Assembly (NCBI GenBank): GCA_963760935.1
Contig: CAVXFB010000007.1
Location: forward strand, 310,001 to 374,000
Direction: 5' to 3'
Source: CAVXFB01 sp963760935
Lineage (GTDB): Bacteria; Planctomycetota; Planctomycetia; Pirellulales; Thermoguttaceae
DNA: 64,000 nt
Shown piece after piece: positions 47,675 through 56,490 of this stretch. Each line of letters opens with the position of its first letter. The first letter of the stretch is position 1. The translations under genes and the position numbers were made by a program. Below the pieces are notes generated by a model. The model saw nothing but the letters and a program-made list of their open reading frames with translations, searched no databases and had not been told where the DNA came from.

Positions 47675-48793
47675 ATGCCAGAGAGGACAACCGTGCTTCT
47701 ACGAACGGCCTCGACCATTGCGATGTTGCTGCTCATAGCTCAAGCTGCAATCGGAAACGACTCGGGCACAACAGAACTTCCAGCAGGTTACCGGCCTCAA
47801 GCGTACTTGGATCATCAGTGGATCAGAAGCGTTGGCGGTTATGGCCGGGGCAATGGCCAATTCATTTCTCCAGAGGGTAGTGCTGTAGATTCGTCGGGAA
47901 ATCTCTGGGTAGTGGACTTCAATAATAGCCGTATCGAACAGTTCGACAGCGGCGGCAAGTATCTGCGGCAGTTTTGTGGCGAGGGAACGGGAAGACTTGA
48001 TCATCCCTCAGATATCAGAATCGACGGGTTGGGCAACGTCTGGATCGCTGACACGCTCGCCTGCCGCATCGTGCAATTCGACAGGAATGGAAGGTATCTC
48101 AGGCATATTGGAAGCTACGGCAGCGGCGACGGTCAGTTCATCAATCCGCATGCCTTGGCGACGGACTCCGCTCTAAACCTGTGGATCGCTGATTCGGGCA
48201 ACAACCGGATCGTGAAGTTCGACAGGAACGGTAAGGTGATGGCAACTGTTGGCGGGGTGAAGCTTGGCTCAGGGATCGGCCAATTCTACTCGCCACAGGG
48301 TATCGCAGTGGATTTGTCGGGGAACATCGTCGTGGCCGATACCGGCAACCACCGTATTCAGAAGTTCGACAGCGATGGCCACTATGTCGGGCAGTTCGGC
48401 AAACAAGGTAGCGGGGTGGGCCGGTTCTCGGGGCCGCAAGGCATCGCAGTTGACGCATCAGGCAACATCTGGGTGGCCGATTCAAAGAACAATCGAGTTC
48501 AAGTATTCGACAACGACGGCGATTACATCGGTCAGATCAATGCCTACGGCAATGAGAGCACATCGTTCTCGTATCCTCAGCATGTGGCCTTGGATTCGAG
48601 CGGCAATGTTTGGATCAGCGATTGCAACAACAATCTTATCCACCAATTCAGAGTCACCATCAAGCCGATCCCGCAGGCATTGCCATCGGCTTGCTCGCCC
48701 GCCACCATTGGCGGTGACGAAGGCGCCGTTCCACCATACCGTGAGAATTGCCATCGCCTTTACATTCGACGAGTGAGAAGGCATTGCCAATGA
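47675..48793 (+). CDS. Secreted NHL-repeat beta-propeller
   Basis: 372 residues. Signal peptide (LLRTASTIAMLLLIAQAAIG), then six NHL repeats of about 45-50 residues: GRGNGQFISPEGSAVDSSGN, LWVVDFNNSRIEQFDSGGKY; GSGDGQFINPHALATDSALN, LWIADSGNNRIVKFDRNGKV; GQFYSPQGIAVDLSGNIVVA, DTGNHRIQKFDSDGHYVGQF. The propeller is extracytoplasmic, with protein or sugar binding likely. The last 60 residues (PSACSPATIGGDEGAVPPYR) are not NHL. GAGAGGACAACC lies before an alternative start. Confidence 0.9.
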   Translation: MPERTTVLLRTASTIAMLLLIAQAAIGNDSGTTELPAGYRPQAYLDHQWIRSVGGYGRGNGQFISPEGSAVDSSGNLWVVDFNNSRIEQFDSGGKYLRQFCGEGTGRLDHPSDIRIDGLGNVWIADTLACRIVQFDRNGRYLRHIGSYGSGDGQFINPHALATDSALNLWIADSGNNRIVKFDRNGKVMATVGGVKLGSGIGQFYSPQGIAVDLSGNIVVADTGNHRIQKFDSDGHYVGQFGKQGSGVGRFSGPQGIAVDASGNIWVADSKNNRVQVFDNDGDYIGQINAYGNESTSFSYPQHVALDSSGNVWISDCNNNLIHQFRVTIKPIPQALPSACSPATIGGDEGAVPPYRENCHRLYIRRVRRHCQ

Positions 48794-48829
48794 GCGGGTC
48801 AGTCTATCTTGTGCAGCACTTTACACATC

Positions 48830-49045
48830 ATGAATTCAAAGACCGTCCACAAGCTGGAAAAGTCACTTGAAAAGCCGATCCTCGATGTCATGTGTGACAT
48901 GGGCCTAAAGAAGCTGCCGCTCCTGCCTTCGCACGGCACGATCCAGATGATGGCGAAGGCGGCTGTGGCCGTTTACGAGGCAGCAGTGGAGGAACATCAG
49001 AAGCTAGGTACGAAAAGACGATCAGATGCAGACACAGGCATCTGA
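48830..49045 (+). CDS. Small hypothetical protein
   Basis: 71 residues from MNSKTVHKLEKSLEKPILDV. MGLKKLPLLPSHGTIQMMAK, AAVAVYEAAVEEHQKLGTKR. Helical with a HTH-like spacing, but no domain recognised. ATG at 48830 is used since the longer frame (48809) has no ribosome binding site. Precedes the TA-insertion gene. Confidence 0.6.
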   Translation: MNSKTVHKLEKSLEKPILDVMCDMGLKKLPLLPSHGTIQMMAKAAVAVYEAAVEEHQKLGTKRRSDADTGI

Positions 49046-49072
49046 CCACAATCCATTTGCGGGGGCCACATC

Positions 49073-49452
49073 ATGGCTAGGACCTTCATATAACACGCCG
49101 AAAATACCACTGGGACGACGATGGCCCTCGTCTCACGGAGGATGAGTGGAAGGCGTTGGTCGCAGCCGACTCCGAACTTGAGTTCAAGGACAGCAGCAAC
49201 CCGCTCTTTGCCAGTTGGAATGGAAAATCGGAGTATCCCGACCCGTGGTTTGACTATTCTGCGATGTACGGGTGCATTGACACCAAAAATCCTGACACGC
49301 CCATTATTGCGAAAATGCTGGAGATGGCAAAGAAACTCAACGCTAAAGTCCAAGGCGATGACGGAGAAGTCGATACGAGTCCAACCTTATGTCACGAAGA
49401 GGAAGACGACCGAGTACAACGTCCTTGGTGGAAGCGATTGCTTAGCTGGTGA
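49073..49452 (+). pseudogene. Hypothetical gene with a 2-bp TA insertion near its start
   Basis: ATG GCT AGG ACC TTC then ATA TAA stops, but the frame shifted by two reads MARTFI-TRRKYHWDDDGPRL, TEDEWKALVAADSELEFKDS to 49452 (WWKRLLSW end). TTCATATAACACG would be TTCATAACACG without one TA, which restores an open gene of ~125 codons. This is a dinucleotide slippage duplication. An internal TTG at 49156 may still allow a short product. Family unknown. Confidence 0.7.
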
Positions 49453-49528
49453 AATTGTCCGGTTTGCCGTATATCTGTAATGCTCAACCACATGGACTAG
49501 CGAACTGTTCTGGCGGGAGTGCGGTTCT

Positions 49529-50230
49529 GTGAGATTAAGCGACCTACTATGGACAACGTTCTTTGTCGGCCTCGGTGTGAGCGTTGGGGCCGTGACTGGA
49601 GGGACTATCGGTAAATGGTGCGGTGGAATCATCGGTTTTGGACTGCTCTTTCTAATATGCGACTTAAACTTACGCCATTTTCGCCGAGTATTGACTTCCA
49701 AGTATGGAAAGTCGTTGTCAGAAAGAGACCATAAAGCCTACTGTTTTGATTCGTCCTGGAAAGGTGAAGGAACGATTTGTGACGATGAGCATAAACCACT
49801 TTGGCGATACAAATCCATTGGCGGCAACATATTTCGCAGTCAAGTCTACGGATTCTTCTGGCTTCCGCCCTTTGCAGTCTATGACTTAGAAGGACGTGAA
49901 CTCCTCGTGTTCAAACGTACTTGGCGATTTCCTTTTTCGGTTTATCAGGTTAAGGAGGGCGATCATGTCGTTGGCAGAATCCGAAAGCAGTCACTCCTGT
50001 CTCTTCTGACGACGAAATACTCACTGGAGTTTGAAGGAGGCTTACGTTGCATTTTTTGGATACCGAGATTTACCGTGTGGTTCCACGGCGAGACAGATAC
50101 AGGTGGCGGTATCCTGGTTCGAATGTGGCATCATCGGATGTGGCTAGTGGGACTCGACTCCAACATCGATAACTTCTGGCTTGTGGCGGCATTTGCCTTC
50201 ATTCACCGAGAACGATTAAGGTCGGGTTAA
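49529..50230 (+). CDS. Membrane protein with scramblase/LURP-one-like domain
   Basis: 233 residues from a GTG at 49529. Two N-terminal helices (LWTTFFVGLGVSVGAVTGGT, IIGFGLLFLICDLNLRHF) precede a beta-rich domain: ICDDEHKPLWRYKSIGGNIF, GFFWLPPFAVYDLEGRELLV, FKRTWRFPFSVYQVKEGDHV, VGRIRKQSLLSLLTTKYSLE. The YDxxGREL, FPFSVYQVxEGDxxVGxIxKQ pattern resembles the tubby-like scramblase/LOR fold; assignment is by pattern only. Membrane-associated. Confidence 0.65.
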   Translation: MRLSDLLWTTFFVGLGVSVGAVTGGTIGKWCGGIIGFGLLFLICDLNLRHFRRVLTSKYGKSLSERDHKAYCFDSSWKGEGTICDDEHKPLWRYKSIGGNIFRSQVYGFFWLPPFAVYDLEGRELLVFKRTWRFPFSVYQVKEGDHVVGRIRKQSLLSLLTTKYSLEFEGGLRCIFWIPRFTVWFHGETDTGGGILVRMWHHRMWLVGLDSNIDNFWLVAAFAFIHRERLRSG

Positions 50231-50279
50231 GCATGAGACAGGCGAGAAACACGGCCAAAAAGGCATTGGGAAACCAAAC

Positions 50280-50855
50280 ATGATTATCCGTCCTGAAACG
50301 CCCGCCGACCACGACTCAATCCGAGACATCCTGATCGCCGCATTCGCCAACCATCCCTACAGCCACCAAACCGAACACCTGATTGTCGAGGGTTTGAGGG
50401 CCGATAATGCCTTGACCCTCTCGTTGGTCGCTGAAGTCGATGGTGAGGTCGTTGGGCAGATTGCCTTCTCGCCGGTCAAGATTGACGGGGAGGACTGTGG
50501 ATGGCTTGGACTTGGTCCGGTTGCCGTCTCTCCGGGTCTTCAGAGACAGGGGATTGGACAGGCACTCGTTAATGAAGGATTGAAGCGGATTCGTGGCCTC
50601 GGGGCACGGGGCTGCGTCCTGGTCGGCGATCCGGCGTTCTATCGGCGCTTTGGCTTCGTGAACAACCCGGCCTTGCGAATGGAAGGCGTTCCCCCGGAGG
50701 TTTTCATGTGTTTGCCGATGAGTGACCATGTGCCTGAAGGAAACGTAACGACAAGGACTGCGCACAATCTTGTTCGGTCGCACGAAATACGTGCTTGGCC
50801 AAGATGTCATAGCTTGGTCTCGTCGGCTTGCCGAAGAGCAAGGGGGCACGACTGA
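50280..50855 (+). CDS. GNAT N-acetyltransferase (YhbS-like)
   Basis: 191 residues. MIIRPETPADHDSIRDILIA, EHLIVEGLRADNALTLSLVA, EVDGEVVGQIAFSPVKIDG, GLGPVAVSPGLQRQGIGQAL (acetyl-CoA motif Q-x-x-G-x-G), RRFGFVNNPALRMEGVPPEV, FMCLPMSDHVPEGNV. The family normally ends ~10 residues after PEGNV (..FHEAF); here ~30 odd residues follow (TRTAHNLVRSHEIRAWPRCH), so a late frameshift is possible. Substrate unknown. Confidence 0.85.
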   Translation: MIIRPETPADHDSIRDILIAAFANHPYSHQTEHLIVEGLRADNALTLSLVAEVDGEVVGQIAFSPVKIDGEDCGWLGLGPVAVSPGLQRQGIGQALVNEGLKRIRGLGARGCVLVGDPAFYRRFGFVNNPALRMEGVPPEVFMCLPMSDHVPEGNVTTRTAHNLVRSHEIRAWPRCHSLVSSACRRARGHD

Positions 50856-50878
50856 CCGGTGGTGAGGCGCTGGTCTCA

Positions 50879-51298
50879 TCATCTTTGTGGCACCGCCTCA
50901 CGTATTGCTTCCCACAAACCCGGTGACACGTCGGCAGGATGCGACTGAATCACCCGCCTCAAGCACGTCTCCAAATCGACGTGCTCAACCGCTGCCAATG
51001 CAGCGGCACCAATTGCGGGAGAGCGGCTCATCCCACCGCCGCAACAAACCAATGTCGGCGTTCCAGCTTCGATCAGACTTGCCACGCAGTCGATAGCGAG
51101 GCGAAGCACCGAGGGAGCATTGCCGGTCCCGTCCAACAGTGGAAAACGAAGATAGATCAGTTCACGAGACAGTTGCAGGGGCGGTTCTTCGACTGCCAAC
51201 TGGACGATGGCTTTGACGCCAGACGCCAAAGTTGCTTCAACGGCACGACCATCTCCGGCGTGGCCGACCCAAAGTCGATACGGTTCAATCTGGTTCAT
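50879..51298 (-). CDS. Dual-specificity protein phosphatase
   Basis: 139 residues from MNQIEPYRLWVGHAGDGRAV. Catalytic signature: LVCCGGGMSRSPAIGAAALA with the CX5R loop Cys86-Arg92 and general acid in LLDGTGN (Asp56). VQLAVEEPPLQLSRELIYLR, FPLLDGTGNAPSVLRLAIDC, VASLIEAGTPTL and WEAIREAVPQR complete the DSP/Tyr phosphatase fold. It removes phosphate from protein Ser/Thr/Tyr or a small ligand. A longer upstream frame does not look protein-like. Confidence 0.88.
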   Translation of the reverse strand: MNQIEPYRLWVGHAGDGRAVEATLASGVKAIVQLAVEEPPLQLSRELIYLRFPLLDGTGNAPSVLRLAIDCVASLIEAGTPTLVCCGGGMSRSPAIGAAALAAVEHVDLETCLRRVIQSHPADVSPGLWEAIREAVPQR

Positions 51299-51452
51299 GA
51301 AGGAGTCCCAATCCGGTCCAGGATACCGAATTGTCCGGTGGCTGGGTAGGCTACAACCGTGGCGGTTGTACAAGTCTGGGGGGTTGCGGGGCAGGTGAGC
51401 AAGGAGTAGCGTGCTTGCAGCGGTTGTTGCACCTTCGCCCACCAAAATAACC

Positions 51453-51770
51453 ATGCCAATCAATCCACATCCTATTGAAGAAGCCGCCAGCTTTTTGCAG
51501 ACGAGTTCAGCCACGCCAAAGGACAAGCTTGTCATCGGTGGCAAGTTGCTCTGGGCAGCCACGGTGATCTCGAAAGATTGGACGCCGCAACTGCTGGATC
51601 GGGCAAGGACGGCGTACAAGTCTCTCTCAGAGCATGGCACGATGGCGAGAACCGTGCAGGAGATGGATGATAAAGCCGCCAGCCAATGTCTCAAACAGCT
51701 CACAAGCGATTTAACGCAACTGGCCGCCGACATTGTGCAGGCGAGAAGCCAGCCACCACGCAAGTCGTAG
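51453..51770 (+). CDS. Hypothetical helical protein
   Basis: 105 residues from MPINPHPIEEAASFLQTSSA. GGKLLWAATVISKDWTPQLL, DRARTAYKSLSEHGTMARTV, QEMDDKAASQCLKQLTSDLT, QLAADIVQARSQPPRKS: helical throughout, no recognised family. The longer frame from 51411 lacks a ribosome binding site. Function unknown. Confidence 0.65.
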   Translation: MPINPHPIEEAASFLQTSSATPKDKLVIGGKLLWAATVISKDWTPQLLDRARTAYKSLSEHGTMARTVQEMDDKAASQCLKQLTSDLTQLAADIVQARSQPPRKS

Positions 51771-51881
51771 AACTGCCCCACTTGCGTGATGGCAAGGTGC
51801 CAGACTACATTTAATGAACACGACGACCACTCGGCATGTGTTAGCCCGGTAGCGTCAAACAATCACAGGGGAAATGCAGAA

Positions 51882-52079
51882 ATGGCTGAAGGTACAATCA
51901 AACGGTTGACGGAAAAAGGCTTCGGGTTCATCGATACGGGCGGCGCAAAAGACCTGTTCTTCCACTCATCGAGTGTTCAGGGCGTCAGTTTCGATGACCT
52001 GCATGAAGGCCAAAAGGTGTCGTACACGGAAGGCCGGGGTCCGAAAGGCCCGTGCGCCGAGAATGTCACGCCGGTGTAG
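51882..52079 (+). CDS. Cold-shock domain protein
   Basis: 65 residues, MAEGTIKRLTEKGFGFIDTG, GAKDLFFHSSSVQGVSFDDL, HEGQKVSYTEGRGPKGPCAE. RNP1 (KGFGFI) and RNP2 (LFFHSS) motifs of the OB fold are intact. It binds single-stranded RNA/DNA and acts as an RNA chaperone. ACAGGGGAAATGCAGA precedes the ATG at 51882. The upstream 51771-51881 may hold a leader with regulatory structure. Confidence 0.95.
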   Translation: MAEGTIKRLTEKGFGFIDTGGAKDLFFHSSSVQGVSFDDLHEGQKVSYTEGRGPKGPCAENVTPV

Positions 52080-52083
52080 CCGG

Positions 52084-52329
52084 TTATTTGTTTCGGTCGC
52101 CAGACGGATGCTCTTGGCCCGGATGCTGCACCTCAACGTCGAGGTGCCTGCCTTTTTCATCCGGCTTCTTGCTGCCTTCAACTTTCACGTTGACCGGGCC
52201 AGCATCAACCTGAACGTCCAGAGCTTTCTCCCTCTCCCGTTCTTTCGCCTTCTGCTGGCAGCCGACAATCGGCAAGGCGAGTATCAAGACAACGATTACG
52301 GTCGTCATTCGTGTCATCAGTCTCACCAT
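52084..52329 (-). CDS. Small lipoprotein
   Basis: 81 residues. Signal and lipobox: MTRMTTVIVVLILALPIVGC with Cys as the lipidation site. The mature part is very charged (QQKAKEREREKALDVQVDAG, PVNVKVEGSKKPDEKGRHLD, VEVQHPGQEHPSGDRNK) and likely disordered. Anchored in a membrane, function unknown. Start 52329 or 52317. It faces the cold-shock gene tail to tail. Confidence 0.8.
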   Translation of the reverse strand: MVRLMTRMTTVIVVLILALPIVGCQQKAKEREREKALDVQVDAGPVNVKVEGSKKPDEKGRHLDVEVQHPGQEHPSGDRNK

Positions 52330-52387
52330 GGTTACGCTCCTGTTCCTGAAAGACTTCCACCATCCTCTCGACAGTACTGGACGCTGC

Positions 52388-52750
52388 CTAACACGTCACA
52401 TGGAACATGCCGATGGTTTTGCCCTGGGCTTCATTCCAGACCTTAATTGCCTTTGGCGTCGGGTGCAGTTCGACCGAACAGCCCTTCTCCTTGAAGAAGC
52501 GTTCGGCATCTTGAGAGAGTTTCACGTTACCGTACTGCCCGCTGCCAATAACCAGTCGCTCGGCACCGTTGTCAAAGATATCTTCTGCCTCGGCTAAGGA
52601 CACGGTGTGGGAGGTTCCATGCTGCTCCTTCGATAGCTTCTTCTTCCGCTTCTTCACCTTACCGCCCAGGCGAATCACGATGTCGTGTTCGATTTCCTCG
52701 TCGTCCACCGTGATCGAGCCGAACTCGGTGTTCTGGATGTGGGGCTGCAT
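52388..52750 (-). CDS. Mth938-like domain protein
   Basis: 120 residues. MQPHIQNTEFGSITVDDEEI, EHDIVIRLGGKVKKRKKKLS, KEQHGTSHTVSLAEAEDIFD, NGAERLVIGSGQYGNVKLSQ, DAERFFKEKGCSVELHPTPK, AIKVWNE-x-GKTIGMFHVTC. The Mth938/NDUFAF3-type fold: GxGQxG loop and LxxTP-x-AxxxYN end. Family of unknown role; a redox or FeS assembly role has been proposed for relatives. Confidence 0.88.
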   Translation of the reverse strand: MQPHIQNTEFGSITVDDEEIEHDIVIRLGGKVKKRKKKLSKEQHGTSHTVSLAEAEDIFDNGAERLVIGSGQYGNVKLSQDAERFFKEKGCSVELHPTPKAIKVWNEAQGKTIGMFHVTC

Positions 52751-52793
52751 TTTGGTCCCCGTTCAGCAAAGCCTCCGTAGCCACCAAGTAATT

Positions 52794-53264
52794 CTAGGAG
52801 TGGAGGCAATCTGTGGCACGGCAGGGTTCTCGGCCAAATTCACCTTTCCTAAACAGAAGGGCATCGAGCGACAATCGTCCTGGCCCCAAGACAAGGAACA
52901 AGACGGCACAAGCAAGGTATATGGCAGCCAGTTCGTAGGACCGTCCACCCGTCTTGCTCACAAAGGGGTCTCCGTGCGGCAAGTGAACCATGCCGAGTGC
53001 CACGATCATGGTCGATGCAATCCCTAGTGAGGCAATTCGGGTCAGCAGCCCGACGACCAACGCCATGCCCCCGCCAAACTCGGCCAAGGCCGCCAATGCC
53101 TGGAAGACCGCAGGCACCGTAGCCTCCGGTCCCATCCAGCCGGTCGGGTTCTGAATCTTCGGCCAGCCGTGAACCACGAATGCCACGCCCATCACCAGAC
53201 GAAGCAACAGCAGTCCCACAGAACCTATTTGGCCCACTGTGTCGCAGTAGAAAAAGTGCCGCAT
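52794..53264 (-). CDS. DoxX-family membrane protein
   Basis: 156 residues with four membrane helices: GSVGLLLLRLVMGVAFVVHG, WPKIQNPTGWMGPEATVPAV, FQALAALAEFGGGMALVVGL, LTRIASLGIASTMIVALGMV, LAAIYLACAVLFLVLGPGRL. The G.P.....G...P..........E..GG......GL pattern is DoxX. Quinone- or redox-linked inner membrane proteins. ATG at 53264; a longer frame to 53294 is not needed. Confidence 0.9.
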   Translation of the reverse strand: MRHFFYCDTVGQIGSVGLLLLRLVMGVAFVVHGWPKIQNPTGWMGPEATVPAVFQALAALAEFGGGMALVVGLLTRIASLGIASTMIVALGMVHLPHGDPFVSKTGGRSYELAAIYLACAVLFLVLGPGRLSLDALLFRKGEFGREPCRATDCLHS

Positions 53265-53635
53265 GGCTGTTGTCCTTTCTTGTCCGTCTTCCACTCCCGT
53301 GGCTCAATCCTTGGTCTTATGTTTCGTCAGCCACTCCATAAGCTTCTCCAAGTCGGGCACCTCCATATGGTTCGTTTGTCAGGGAATTATTACAGAGGCA
53401 TCACGACAGGCAAGCCGACCCTTTCCGCCACAATTGCTCCACCATAGAATTGGCCTTCACATCAGCATTCCACATGACAGGAGAAAAGGTCGCCATCAGC
53501 ACCGGGGCCAGCCGAGGCGTTGGGCGGGCAAGTTCCCCTTTCCCCTCGCCGTATACTTTCTGCTGAACCCGTGGTGTAGTCGAAATACCAAACGTTGGTG
53601 GTTACGCATTTTGCCAAGCCAGGGAGGAAGAAACC
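53265..53635. other. Intergenic before aldo/keto reductase
   Basis: About 370 bases. A 20-codon minus-strand piece (MEVPDLEKLMEWLTKHKTKD, 53306-53368) may be a gene tail. GGGAGGAAGAAACC just before 53636 is the ribosome binding site of the reductase gene. No RNA gene seen. Confidence 0.4.
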
Positions 53636-54676
53636 ATGCGATACAGACTCCTGGGACGAAGCGGTTTGCGGGTCTCGGAATTGTGTCTCGGCACGATGAC
53701 CTTTGGCGAAGAATTCGGCTGGGGGTCGCCCAAGGAAGTGAGCCGGAAAATCTATGACGCTTTCCTGGAAGCAGGCGGCAACTTCATCGACACGGCCAAC
53801 ATCTACACGAATAGCACAAGCGAGTCATTTCTAGGCGAATTCATGGAAGGCCAGCGGGAACGACTGGTCTTGGCGACCAAATATACACTTGGGCGTCCGT
53901 CGAACGACCCCAACGCCGCAGGCAACCAACGCAAAAACATGATGCAGGCGGTCGAAGCCAGCTTGAAGCGGCTGCGGACTGACTACATCGATCTCTACTG
54001 GTTGCACATCTGGGACCAGCTTACGCCCATCGAAGAAGTGATGCGTGCGTTTGATGATCTGGTGCGTCAGGGGAAGATTCTCTATGCGGGAGTCTCGGAC
54101 ATGCCTGCATGGCTCGTGGCCAAAGCTAATACGCTGGCCGAACTGCGAGGCTGGACACCGTTCATCGGCTTGCAGATCGAATACAGCCTGATTGAGCGAA
54201 CACCGGAACGGGAACTGTTGCCGATGGCGGCCAGTCTTGGGCTGAGCGTCACGGCTTGGTCGCCCTTGGCAGGCGGCGTGTTGACGGGCAAGTATGTTGG
54301 GGCCAAACAGGGCGAAGGCGACCAGAAGCGTTTTGATACCCCGGATCAGGCGCAATTCCGGGCTGCTGGTGCCCGGTCTGAGGCTATTGCCCGAGAGGTT
54401 CAAGAGGTGGCCCGAGAATGTGGTCGGTCACCAGCCCAAGTGGCTTTGGCTTGGTTGCGGCAAAGGCCCATCCCCATCATTCCAATCATTGGGGCGAGGA
54501 AGTTGGAGCAGGTCAAGGACAACCTTGCCAGCATCGAGTTGGAACTCGACCCCTCGTACCTGGATCGATTGGAGAAGGTCAGTCGAATTGAGTTGGGCTT
54601 CCCCCATGACTTCTACAAGAAGGACATGGTTCGCACCATCGTCTACGGTGGCTTGCGTGATTCGATAGATGTTTGA
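53636..54676 (+). CDS. Aldo/keto reductase
   Basis: 346 residues. MRYRLLGRSGLRVSELCLGT, then catalytic FIDTANIYTNSTSESFLGEF (Asp-Tyr), RERLVLATKYTLG (Lys), IDLYWLHIWDQLTPIEEVMR (His), GVSDMPAWLVAKANTLA, LQIEYSLIERTPERELLPMA, GLSVTAWSPLAGGVLTGKYV, IPIIGARKLEQVKDNLASIE. The full AKR tetrad is present. NADPH-dependent reduction of an aldehyde or ketone. GGGAGGAAGAAACC precedes the ATG. About 50 bases to the SDR gene. Confidence 0.95.
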   Translation: MRYRLLGRSGLRVSELCLGTMTFGEEFGWGSPKEVSRKIYDAFLEAGGNFIDTANIYTNSTSESFLGEFMEGQRERLVLATKYTLGRPSNDPNAAGNQRKNMMQAVEASLKRLRTDYIDLYWLHIWDQLTPIEEVMRAFDDLVRQGKILYAGVSDMPAWLVAKANTLAELRGWTPFIGLQIEYSLIERTPERELLPMAASLGLSVTAWSPLAGGVLTGKYVGAKQGEGDQKRFDTPDQAQFRAAGARSEAIAREVQEVARECGRSPAQVALAWLRQRPIPIIPIIGARKLEQVKDNLASIELELDPSYLDRLEKVSRIELGFPHDFYKKDMVRTIVYGGLRDSIDV

Positions 54677-54724
54677 TGGTGGTGGGAATGTGGGTCCGTA
54701 AGAAGGCCCAAATAGGAACCAATC

Positions 54725-55494
54725 ATGTCGTCCGAAAACGTTTTGGTCACCGGAGCTTCCTCGGGCATTGGTCTGGAATTGGCGAAGCTGTTTGCCGCCG
54801 ACAAGAGCAATCTGGTTCTGGTGGCCCGCAGCCAAGAAAAGCTGGACCAGTTGGCAACGCAGTTGCAGGAAGAGCATGGCGTTCAGGTGCGAGTGTTGAC
54901 CAGGGATTTGGCCGATCCCCAGAGTCCCCAGGCGATCTTCGATGCCCTGGCCGCCGAGGGCGTGACCGTGGATGTCCTGGTCAACAATGTTGGGTTTGGG
55001 CTGGTTCGGTGGTGGATCTGCCGCTGAAAAGGCAACTGGATATGGTTCAGGTGAACGTTGCCGCCCTGACGCACCTCACAAGGCTGTTCCTTCCCGGCAT
55101 GATCCAACGTCGATCAGGCGGTATCCTCAACGTTGCCTCAACCGCAGCCTTCCAGCCCGGCCCCTACATGGCGGTCTACTATGCGACGAAGGCGTATGTG
55201 CTTTCCTTCACCGAGGCCCTGGCCGAGGAAGTCGCTGGCACCGGCGTCCGGGTCACCTGCCTCGCCCCTGGCCCAACGGCCACGGGTTTTGCCGCTGTAG
55301 CGGACATGGAGAACAAGCTCCTCTTCCGGTTGGGGACAATGAAAGTTAGTTCCGTTGCCCAAGCAGGCTATCGAGGTTTTCGGCGTGGCCGGTTGCTGGT
55401 GATCCCTGGGCTGATGAACAAGGTCGGTACCATCGCCGTTCGTTTCACGCCAAGGACGTTGGTGAGGAAGGTAACAAAGCGATTGCAGACGTAG
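54725..55494 (+). pseudogene. Short-chain dehydrogenase/reductase, frameshifted
   Basis: Frame 1 (MSSENVLVTGASSGIGLELA; TGxxxGIG NAD(P) site; then VDVLVNNVGFGLVRWW) ends at 55027. Frame 2 continues SVVDLPLKRQLDMVQVNVAA, LTHLTRLFLPGMIQRRSGGI, LNVASTAAFQPGPYMAVYYA, TKAYVLSFTEALAEEVAGTG (YxxxK), VRVTCLAPGPTATGF to 55494. The shift is at about 55005-55015 (GGGCTGGTTCGGTGG). A recent lesion or an error. Intact, it would be an SDR of the YqjQ/DltE-like type. Confidence 0.9.
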
Positions 55495-55518
55495 CAGGAG
55501 CGGCCATCATTTCTTTAT

Positions 55519-55869
55519 ATGGTGATAGAACCCTCTATTGCTTCTCGGCTTTTTCCGTGGTTTCTCTCAAACGCAGGCGGGGCTTGGCATACGTTCGTAC
55601 CGATTCATCCTGATCGTCCACTAGACGGCGTCGGATCGTTCGAGAGAGTTGGTGACGCAGGCGACATGCTGAGGCATGCAAGTCCGATATCGACCCTTTG
55701 GCTGTTCGGTTTGCTGACCTTTCCGTTGGGGCTGTATCTTTGGAACGGGCTTGGCACCAGTTTCGGACTCGGATCAGCCAAGGGCAAAGTCGATCAGCGA
55801 GCGGCATATGCCTGCCTCGGTCTGCTTGTCGTGACACTCGTAATGGAATTGGCGTTGAGTTCCACCTGA
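55519..55869 (+). CDS. Hypothetical protein with two membrane segments
   Basis: 116 residues. The N-terminal MVIEPSIASRLFPWFLSNAG, then a polar stretch, then SPISTLWLFGLLTFPLGLYL and AAYACLGLLVVTLVMELALS, two hydrophobic helices. No family. It lies 24 bases after the SDR stop, so it is perhaps co-transcribed. Start uncertain. Confidence 0.5.
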   Translation: MVIEPSIASRLFPWFLSNAGGAWHTFVPIHPDRPLDGVGSFERVGDAGDMLRHASPISTLWLFGLLTFPLGLYLWNGLGTSFGLGSAKGKVDQRAAYACLGLLVVTLVMELALSST

Positions 55870-56004
55870 GTTACCTTGTGGTGTGGTGGTGTTGCTCGGC
55901 TACCGTGAGGCAGGATAAGATGGACTCAGGTGGATGGCGGGTGAAGTCTTGCCGAAGCAGTTATCTTTCTTGGCTGATTGGGGAGTCGGACGGGAATACC
56001 GACC

Positions 56005-56484
56005 ATGACGAGCATCTTCTCAAAGTATCTGAGCAAACCAGTAGACTCTCCCGAACACCGGCAACTCCGGGCTGAACTTTGGCTGGGTGGGCCATCGCAT
56101 GCATGTCGCTATTATCTCAGTCTTCTCACTGGACGAGATTTCTTTGACACGACTGACGACGAGTTTCTAGACGGCGTCCGGGAGTACGTCGTGAGTCACG
56201 CCTGTTCGGATGCCAGCCAATTCTGCGTCACGCAATATCACCTCCAATTCGTACTGCCGTTTCTCAAGCAGCAGTTCTACAAGTTGGTAAAGAGCGTGCC
56301 TGTGGTAAAACCTTCCAAGGAAGAACACGCTCTGATCCTGCTGGTGCAGCACCCGGATTGGATTGACAACCAGATTCTTGAGGCAGTTGGTACGACTGGC
56401 AAGCAATTAGAACGTTGGTCCACATTCAGTGCAGCACGGGCAGCCCAAACTCATTATCGGAACCGCTGTGAAGGCTGGTGCTAA
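56005..56484 (+). CDS. Hypothetical protein
   Basis: 159 residues from MTSIFSKYLSKPVDSPEHRQ. ELWLGGPSHACRYYLSLLTG, RDFFDTTDDEFLDGVREYVV, SHACSDASQFCVTQYHLQFV, then KPSKEEHALILLVQHPDWID, NQILEAVGTTGKQLERWSTF: the C-terminal ~45 residues look like a winged helix-turn-helix. Possibly a DNA-binding protein of unknown class. ATG 56005 chosen as the first plausible start. Confidence 0.6.
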   Translation: MTSIFSKYLSKPVDSPEHRQLRAELWLGGPSHACRYYLSLLTGRDFFDTTDDEFLDGVREYVVSHACSDASQFCVTQYHLQFVLPFLKQQFYKLVKSVPVVKPSKEEHALILLVQHPDWIDNQILEAVGTTGKQLERWSTFSAARAAQTHYRNRCEGWC

Positions 56485-56490
56485 ACGGAT

